DNA of 64,000 bases, taken from NCBI GenBank assembly GCA_041659285.1, contig JBAZYO010000004.1:124001-188000 (forward strand). Reading direction: 5' to 3'. This stretch comes from Vicinamibacterales bacterium. Its GTDB lineage: Bacteria; Acidobacteriota; Vicinamibacteria; Vicinamibacterales; UBA2999. Below are positions 58,722 through 64,000 of this stretch, piece by piece. Position 1 is the first letter of the stretch, and each line of letters starts with the position of its first letter. The translations under genes were made by a program, and so were the position numbers. Under the pieces are notes generated by a model. That model searched no databases and had not been told where the DNA came from. It worked only from the letters and a program-made list of their open reading frames with translations.

Positions 58722-59453
58722 TCAACTGGCCGAGGTCGAGCCTTCGCGCCAGCCGAGGCGGCGCATCACAAATTCCGCGAGTGCGATGTCCCATTCCGTA
58801 TCGATGCTGATGAAGGTTCCATCCAGGACCAGCCCCCCCGAACGTGCTCCCATGATGCTGGCTTGATTCAGCAGGCAGTCGCGAGTGATCGCGTAGGCGA
58901 CGCCATTGCGGTGATACACCGGCGCCAGTTGCTGCCGCGCGACCACTTGCTTCCCCGCTTCGTCATAGTAGCCCAATCGACCGTCCGTAATCGTCAGCTG
59001 CTTCAGCGGATGGGCCTTCGAATCGGTTTCAGAGAGCGTCCAAACGGAGTCCCAACCTCCCTCAACCAGCATGTCAATGGCCGCCTCGACGTGCTCAGGG
59101 CGGCGAAGGGGCGATGTCGGCTGGAGCATCACGACGATGTCGAAACGGACACCGTCGATCCGCTCGGTCTCCTGGAGAGCGTGGGCGAGAACATCCCAAT
59201 CGCCGATCGTCGGTCCCGAAAGGTGTTCTGGCCGCCGAAAGGGCGCCGCCAATCCCGAGGCCTCCGCGGCGGCGGCGATACCCTCATGGTCGGTAGAGAC
59301 CACGGCGCGGTCGATGATTGGCAGGGCTCGCACGACATCGCCGACCCGCGCGACCATGGAGAGGCCCAGCACCGGACGAAGGTTCTTCAGCGGTATGCCT
59401 TGGCTGCCTCCGCGGGCAGGGACCACTGCCAAGATGCGCCGTTTGCGGATCAA
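58722..59453 (-). CDS. CMP-sugar synthetase (acylneuraminate cytidylyltransferase family)
   Basis: A 243-aa enzyme. VPARGGSQGIPLKNLRPV (residues 11-28) is the family CTP-binding loop; VVSTDHEGI follows, LQPTSPLRRPEHV is the substrate segment, and FISIDTEWDIALAE the C-terminal metal/dimer motif. NeuA, PseF and related enzymes make CMP-nonulosonates. With the NeuB-like gene at 60203 this points to a sialic-acid-like sugar. A run of seven G/C at 58833-58839 lies near the 3' end. ATG 59453, 34 nt after the HAD gene. Confidence 0.9.
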   Translation of the reverse strand: MIRKRRILAVVPARGGSQGIPLKNLRPVLGLSMVARVGDVVRALPIIDRAVVSTDHEGIAAAAEASGLAAPFRRPEHLSGPTIGDWDVLAHALQETERIDGVRFDIVVMLQPTSPLRRPEHVEAAIDMLVEGGWDSVWTLSETDSKAHPLKQLTITDGRLGYYDEAGKQVVARQQLAPVYHRNGVAYAITRDCLLNQASIMGARSGGLVLDGTFISIDTEWDIALAEFVMRRLGWREGSTSAS

Positions 59454-59487
59454 TACTGCCTCCCTCGGCCTTGCTCGAAAACCACCA

Positions 59488-60135
59488 TCAGCGGTCCTCC
59501 AGTCCGATGAGCCGCATGACCCCGCCCAGATCCGTCACGGACCACGTCGGTGGCTCTGTGAAATCGCTGTCCGGGCGCGTCACCCCGACGAACGCGCAGC
59601 CGAATGACGCGGCGCCGGCCTTGTCCACTTGCCGGTCACCCACCATCACGATTTCGTGCGGCCCGAGGCCGGCCTTGGCGGCCAGCTGCCGAAGGGACAC
59701 AGCCTTGTCCGCGGCATCGCCCAGGACATAGGCAAACCGCGGTTGCCATCCTCGCCGGGCGATCACCGACTCCAAGGGGACGGTGGGCGTCGCCGAAACC
59801 ACGGCCGCCATGACCCGCTGGCTGCGCAGGCCGTCGAGGAGACGCTCGGCTCCGGGAATCGTGGCACAGACCGCGATTGCGCATTCACACCGGCGGGTGT
59901 ACTCGGCGGCCAGCGCCGCCGCCGGATCGGCCGCATTTGGTATCAGGAGCTCCGGTGAACGTTCGATGAATCGCCGGAAGATCTCAAAGCGGTCACCACG
60001 AGTCTCCCGAAGCACATCGCCCATCGCCGACACGCTGCCGGAGAAGGCCGCGGCGACCTCGAAGAAGAGCTCCTGCTTGATGCGATTGGAGTCGACGAGC
60101 GTGCCGTCGAAGTCGAACGCGACGCAGCGAATCAT
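59488..60135 (-). CDS. HAD-superfamily phosphatase
   Basis: A 215-aa Cof/phosphoglycolate-type HAD. FDFDGTLVDSN has the nucleophile Asp8 and acid Asp10; VVSATP is motif II; and VMVGDRQVDKAGA motif IV. The cap helices are of the C1 type. In nonulosonate clusters such proteins remove the 9-phosphate made by NeuB-type synthases that use a phosphorylated hexose; whether this one does is inferred from position between the CMP-sugar synthetase and the NeuB-like gene. ATG 60135. Confidence 0.88.
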   Translation of the reverse strand: MIRCVAFDFDGTLVDSNRIKQELFFEVAAAFSGSVSAMGDVLRETRGDRFEIFRRFIERSPELLIPNAADPAAALAAEYTRRCECAIAVCATIPGAERLLDGLRSQRVMAAVVSATPTVPLESVIARRGWQPRFAYVLGDAADKAVSLRQLAAKAGLGPHEIVMVGDRQVDKAGAASFGCAFVGVTRPDSDFTEPPTWSVTDLGGVMRLIGLEDR

Positions 60136-60202
60136 GCAAGGTCTTCAGGACACCGCGTGCGCTGGTCCACCCGACCAGCGCGGCCGTCATCAAGAGTTCG
60201 AC

Positions 60203-61750
60203 TCACGCGGTTGGCGCCCGGTGAAGCTTCCCAGGCAACTGGAATCGTCCCCAATGGTCGACGACCGTCTTGCGCTCATGTCGCTGGAGCTTGTTGATTG
60301 CGGCATCCTTATAGACCGAGTCGTTGTTGAAATGCGTAGTCGAGACCTCCTCGAACACGCACCCGTCCTCGGTCCAGAAGCTGTGCCACACGCCTGGCAT
60401 CACGAGCAGGGTCTCTCCCGGCGTCAAAGCGCGGATCCGGCCTTCCACGCTCACGGTGAGGTCACCGTGCAGCAGCTGGAATGTCTCTTCCTTCAACTTG
60501 TGGTAGTGGGCTGGGTGCCTCTGCCCGGGAAGCTGGACGATGATCTTCTTGCAGTACTCGCGGTTGATGCAGTTGATGATCACCGCGCCGTATTCGCGAA
60601 ACCGCAGGATCCCATAATGATGGGAGTACTCAACCTCGAACTCGGTGTTGAGCTCGACCCGCGCTTCGTTCAAAAGCGCCTTCACTTCGTGCACGGCTTC
60701 CTTGATGACGAGGGCGTCAGAGTTCTCGGGAATCGATAGCTGACTCAGCAGCAGCGGTCCGTCAGGCGCGACATCAGCGCCGGCCACGATGCCGGCTTTC
60801 CACTGGCCGCTCTCGAGCTGCCCCGGCTCGTAGGGCATCGCGAAGTACACGTGCTCCCGTTCGATGATCTCGCCCTGCCTGATCGGCGCGGCCGCATAGA
60901 CGCCGCGGCGCAGTGAGTCGAGCGACTCCTGCTCGACGGCGCTGATCTTCCGCTGGGTCCCGCCGCACAGAAGCGCGGCGGTGTTGCAGGCCTCGATCCA
61001 GCGATTGACCTGCTCTGGCGTCGAAGAATAGGCGTTCAACTTGATATCGCCGTCGGCAATGCCCACGTGGCGCTCGAAGATGCGCGCCCCCTTGGCCACG
61101 GCAATCTGCACGGGCACCGTGTCAGCGGGATCCTCGTGGGTCGACCAACCGATCACGTGATTCCGGTAACGCTCCCGGAGCACGTCGATCTGCTGCAAGT
61201 TGCACTGGTCGCGCGGCGTCGGATAGATCGAGACACAGTGCATAATCGCGAAGTCGGCACCTCGGTGGTCGAGGAAGCTGACCAGGCTGTCGATGTCCCC
61301 AATCTGCAGGCCACCGGTGGAAACGATTACCGGCAAGTTGGCGCCGGTCACCTTCTCGAGCAACGGCCAGTCCTTGGCCGAGCAACTGGCCACTTTAATG
61401 ATGTCGAAGCCCATCTCTCTGATGACGTCGACCGAGGCTTCGTCAAATGGCGTGGACATCGTCAGCATGCCCTCCGCGCGCGCGGCTTCAAACAGCGTCT
61501 GGAACTGCGAACGACCAAGCTGTGTCGAGAGGAACCGCGGAATGTGCTTGTTGCTGCTGCCCTGCTTGTGCGCGGGATGCACCAGCGTGTCGAGATCTCG
61601 GAACTGGAACTTGAACGCCGCGCGCACCTGCTGGCGACGGACCACCTCGCCACACTCGCGGATGATGCGCAGGGCGTGTTCGACGCTACCCTGGTGGTTG
61701 TTCGCCAGGTCGAGGACGAACAGGTCGCTGAAATTGAAGTCGTCTCTCAT
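60203..61750 (-). CDS. NeuB-type nonulosonate synthase fused to SAF and C-terminal cupin domain
   Basis: A 515-aa three-part protein. Residues 1-265 are the NeuB TIM barrel (FVLDLANNHQGSVEHALRII at 11-30, then FKFQ, MSTPFDEASVDVI and IKVASCSAKDWPLL), which condenses PEP with a hexosamine. Residues about 281-337 form the SAF/antifreeze-like cap (RRGVYAAAPIRQGEII). Residues about 370-480 are a cupin with HYH 415-417, EE 421-422 and His456 as probable metal ligands. Start is ATG 61750 with AGGA about 7 nt upstream; GTG 61768 would instead overlap the dehydrogenase stop by 4 nt. The cupin may isomerise the sugar or hold the open-chain substrate. Confidence 0.88.
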   Translation of the reverse strand: MRDDFNFSDLFVLDLANNHQGSVEHALRIIRECGEVVRRQQVRAAFKFQFRDLDTLVHPAHKQGSSNKHIPRFLSTQLGRSQFQTLFEAARAEGMLTMSTPFDEASVDVIREMGFDIIKVASCSAKDWPLLEKVTGANLPVIVSTGGLQIGDIDSLVSFLDHRGADFAIMHCVSIYPTPRDQCNLQQIDVLRERYRNHVIGWSTHEDPADTVPVQIAVAKGARIFERHVGIADGDIKLNAYSSTPEQVNRWIEACNTAALLCGGTQRKISAVEQESLDSLRRGVYAAAPIRQGEIIEREHVYFAMPYEPGQLESGQWKAGIVAGADVAPDGPLLLSQLSIPENSDALVIKEAVHEVKALLNEARVELNTEFEVEYSHHYGILRFREYGAVIINCINREYCKKIIVQLPGQRHPAHYHKLKEETFQLLHGDLTVSVEGRIRALTPGETLLVMPGVWHSFWTEDGCVFEEVSTTHFNNDSVYKDAAINKLQRHERKTVVDHWGRFQLPGKLHRAPTA

Positions 61751-61764
61751 GGCTTGTCCTGGCG

Positions 61765-62862
61765 TCACAGGGTCTTGAGCGAGGCCGGCGTGTAGCCGGC
61801 GGTGTAGTCGATGGCCACCGTGCGACGCTCGTTGACTGACTTGTGCGCGGCCGCGACCACCAGCATCGTGTCAAGGCCGCGGGTTCCTGAGATCGGCGAT
61901 GCCGCCGGGTCACCTGCCAGGCTGGCGGCGATGTGCTGCAGCTCCTGGATGAAATCGGCCGGCCGCGTCTTCTCGAACAACTTCTCGTCGTTCTGGCCCT
62001 TGCCGTTGCCACGAAGCACGGCGTCGACGCCTGGCTTGAACGCGCAATGCCATTCCGCATAGCCATCGCGGCCCTGGGCACGCGCCCACTTCCGCGGCGG
62101 ACTGGTCACAACGTCCTGCACGATCCGGCCGACCAGCCCACTCTCTGTCCGCACCTGCAGCACGCACAGCTTGTCATAGTTGACCTGGCCATCGTCGACG
62201 AAATCCATCATCGCGGCGACCTCGATGATGCGGCCGGCGCCGAGGGCATGAGCAAAATGCTGCCAGAGGTTGGCGGCATGGGAGTGCTCGCCGCTCGCCC
62301 CGCCACCACGCCGCCAGAATCCCAGATAGGTGTCGGCCGGTCCGTTGAGCCAGGGATGGGCCGCAAAAATGCCGCCCCAGTACTCGCGGAACTCCACGTC
62401 CAGTGTTTCGATGGGGCCGAGCGCACCCGCGGCCACCGCACGGCCAAATTCCTCGCTGGCCTTTCCGACCACGTGGTCGTAACCGGTGAAGATGGCGACA
62501 CCGTGCTCGCGGGCAGTCTCGACAAGCGCCTGGGCTCCGTCCAGGTCGGGTGTGCAAAAGGGTTTCTCGACGAGGATGGCCTTCGGCCGCTCGCGCACCG
62601 CCGCCACGGCCAAGGCCAGGTGGCTGTCGGGAGGCGTGCCGACAAAGATCAGGTCGTAGCCACCGGTCGGCGCGTCCTTGGACTCGAAGAGACGGATGGC
62701 TTCGTCCCACTTGCCGTAGCGGGCGGGGTAGATCTGGTCGCGCGTGCGAGCGAGGGCCGCCGGATCGATGTCGCACAGGTCCACCGACCAGCCGAGGCTG
62801 CGCGAAGCATTGGAAAGGTGATTGCCGATGGAGCCGGCGCCGAAGACTTTGACTTTATACAT
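61765..62862 (-). CDS. Gfo/Idh/MocA-family NAD(P) sugar oxidoreductase
   Basis: A 365-aa dehydrogenase. VKVFGAGSIGNHLSNA (residues 4-19) is the nucleotide fold; AILVEKPFCTPD has the EKP motif whose Lys acts in catalysis; and SGEHSHAANLWQHF in the second domain provides the acid/base His region. Such enzymes oxidise or reduce keto-sugars, including the 3-keto step of diacetamido-uronate synthesis or nonulosonate modification. ATG 62862 is 11 nt after the upstream stop; a TTG at 62877 extends the frame less plausibly. Its stop is 14 nt before the NeuB-like ATG. Confidence 0.88.
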   Translation of the reverse strand: MYKVKVFGAGSIGNHLSNASRSLGWSVDLCDIDPAALARTRDQIYPARYGKWDEAIRLFESKDAPTGGYDLIFVGTPPDSHLALAVAAVRERPKAILVEKPFCTPDLDGAQALVETAREHGVAIFTGYDHVVGKASEEFGRAVAAGALGPIETLDVEFREYWGGIFAAHPWLNGPADTYLGFWRRGGGASGEHSHAANLWQHFAHALGAGRIIEVAAMMDFVDDGQVNYDKLCVLQVRTESGLVGRIVQDVVTSPPRKWARAQGRDGYAEWHCAFKPGVDAVLRGNGKGQNDEKLFEKTRPADFIQELQHIAASLAGDPAASPISGTRGLDTMLVVAAAHKSVNERRTVAIDYTAGYTPASLKTL

Positions 62863-62873
62863 GTATCGTCCGT

Positions 62874-64000
62874 TCAATCGTGCACGTTCGTGAGCGTGTA
62901 AGAATCCGTCGTACGCATTTTATATGTATGGTAGAAACGCTCGCCCGATGCCATCCACGCGGCAATCGTTTCGAGCTCCCTGGCGAGCGCCGGCGGCCGC
63001 TCGGCCAGCCACGCGATGAGGCGCTGGTACAGGCCGCCTTGTTCGGAGTCGTCGCCAGAGACCAGCGGCGGCTGCCACGCCGGCGCGCCGAAGTAGATGC
63101 CCGCAAAGGCTGCTGCCCGGCTGCTCGCGGTGGCCGTATCGACATCGCGCCACCAAGGCGACTGCGCCAGCGCGGCATACGCGGCTGCAGTCTTCGGCCA
63201 CACCGTGAACCCGCAATCGTGATACCAGCCGACGTCGGCGACCATCACCGGCTTGCCGATCATGGCGGCCTCGATGCCGACGGTGCCGTGGACGGTAATC
63301 ACCGCATCGCTGGCCGCCATGACGTGCGCGCCGTGCCACGCCGTCGGGCACAGGCGCACGTGCGGCGGTGCCTCAGTCGGCATCACATCGGACAGGGTTT
63401 CGCCGCCGTACCATTGATCGCAAGGATGGGCGCGAAATAGCCAGCTGGCGCCTTTATACGCGCAGGCCGCGGCGAGCGTGACCTGCGTCCAGTCGAGGAA
63501 GTCGCGATACTGCGTCATCCCGGCGGCGTGAGGAAAGTCAAACCAGTTGGACGCGTAGACTGTCACGATCGGCCGATCGAGCGGCCACGCCATAGCCGAC
63601 GCAATCGCGGCGCGGTCGACAACCTGGTTGTTGCGCTGAAACGCGTAGATCGAGCCGATGTCATCGGTCAGCCCCGCGAGGCGGCGGCGGAGATACTCTG
63701 CACCTGTCGCGGTGAGCGCGCCGGCGCGCGCCGCCGGCAGCGCATCGAGCACCGCCCCCGTCGGCCGGTCGACACTGTCGAAGACGTCGGCCGGCGAGTC
63801 GACCCGCCAATAGCGAGGCGTGCCGTAGTTGCCGAAACAGACGACTACCGGAATGCCGTGACGGGCAGCCGTCCAGGCCAGCGCGCCGTATCGGAAATTG
63901 ATCGCGTGGCTCAACGCGAACAGCGACCACGGTCGCGACGCGACGAGGCGCGCGGCGAAATCAAGCTCCCCAAGCGCCTCCGCGACATGGTCGAGAAGGT
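62874..64000 (-). CDS. Capsule/surface-polysaccharide glycosyltransferase-like protein, 5' end beyond window
   Basis: At least 375 codons are open to the window edge; the reading frame continues upstream of the TTG at 63914 (residues such as LDFAARLVASRPWSLFALSHAI), so the N-terminus is missing. VVVCFGNYGTPRYWRV, VYASNWFDFPHAAGMTQYRDFLDW, LFRAHP and SDAVITVHGTVGIEAAMIGKPVMV fit capsule-type GT-B enzymes (Kps/LipB-like Kdo or hexose transferases). It is upstream in the nonulosonate operon, so it may be the sialyl-like transferase. Specificity cannot be read. Confidence 0.68.
   Translation of the reverse strand, partial: LLDHVAEALGELDFAARLVASRPWSLFALSHAINFRYGALAWTAARHGIPVVVCFGNYGTPRYWRVDSPADVFDSVDRPTGAVLDALPAARAGALTATGAEYLRRRLAGLTDDIGSIYAFQRNNQVVDRAAIASAMAWPLDRPIVTVYASNWFDFPHAAGMTQYRDFLDWTQVTLAAACAYKGASWLFRAHPCDQWYGGETLSDVMPTEAPPHVRLCPTAWHGAHVMAASDAVITVHGTVGIEAAMIGKPVMVADVGWYHDCGFTVWPKTAAAYAALAQSPWWRDVDTATASSRAAAFAGIYFGAPAWQPPLVSGDDSEQGGLYQRLIAWLAERPPALARELETIAAWMASGERFYHTYKMRTTDSYTLTNVHD

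Noticed and set aside
1..64000. CRISPR array, tRNA, rRNA, insertion sequence or prophage
   Set aside because: No direct-repeat/spacer pattern, cloverleaf, rRNA block, transposase or phage gene was seen; the palindromes lack spacer regularity.

Overview
This is a GC-rich (roughly two-thirds G+C by eye), gene-dense bacterial chromosome fragment devoted almost entirely to surface-glycan synthesis. There is no rRNA, tRNA or core housekeeping marker, so the taxonomy is inference. Frequent GTG starts, TGATG and 4-nt stop/start overlaps, palindromes that translate as VRLKPGA-like peptides, and many GT-C membrane proteins would fit a soil acidobacterium (Vicinamibacteria-like). About 52 protein genes are supported. 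No gap without a gene exceeds about 150 bp.

Region 1 (1-6.6 kb) makes nucleotide sugars: an edge-truncated RmlC, a WbpA-like UDP-GlcNAc 6-dehydrogenase with a WbpE-like aminotransferase, GDP-mannose 4,6-dehydratase, an LhgO-like FAD oxidase and a sodium:solute symporter. Region 2 (6.6-31.2 kb) is an unusual assembly. It holds six GT-C or GT-C-like membrane proteins, two Tat-exported sugar-propeller paralogues, two exported M1-peptidase-like proteins that have lost their zinc ligands, a DUF4330-like operon, two SGNH hydrolases and an acyltransferase-3/SGNH fusion. Its genes are mostly arranged in divergent and convergent pairs.

Region 3 (31.2-39.9 kb, all minus) starts and elongates a glycan: a WecA/MraY-type phosphosugar transferase with an extra PglF/CapD-type membrane domain, an AsnB-like amidotransferase, an SGNH protein, a glycosyltransferase fused to DUF218 and two more glycosyltransferases. 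A plus-strand DUF2142-like membrane protein follows. Region 4 (42.4-53.6 kb, minus) is one tightly overlapped operon with a Wzz-like chain-length protein, a GT2 with a nine-C tract in its first codons, an EpsG-like polymerase candidate, four class I methyltransferases and four GT-B glycosyltransferases.

Region 5 (53.6-64 kb) adds a divergent glycosyltransferase-like gene, FkbM and TylF methyltransferases, another methyltransferase and GT4, and a nonulosonic-acid-type set: CMP-sugar synthetase, HAD phosphatase, NeuB-SAF-cupin fusion and Gfo/Idh dehydrogenase, ending in an edge-truncated capsule-type transferase. Together the window looks like a machine for a heavily methylated, probably acetylated and possibly sialic-acid-like exopolysaccharide or capsule. 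No Wzx flippase, outer-membrane Wza or ABC exporter is visible, so export genes must lie elsewhere.
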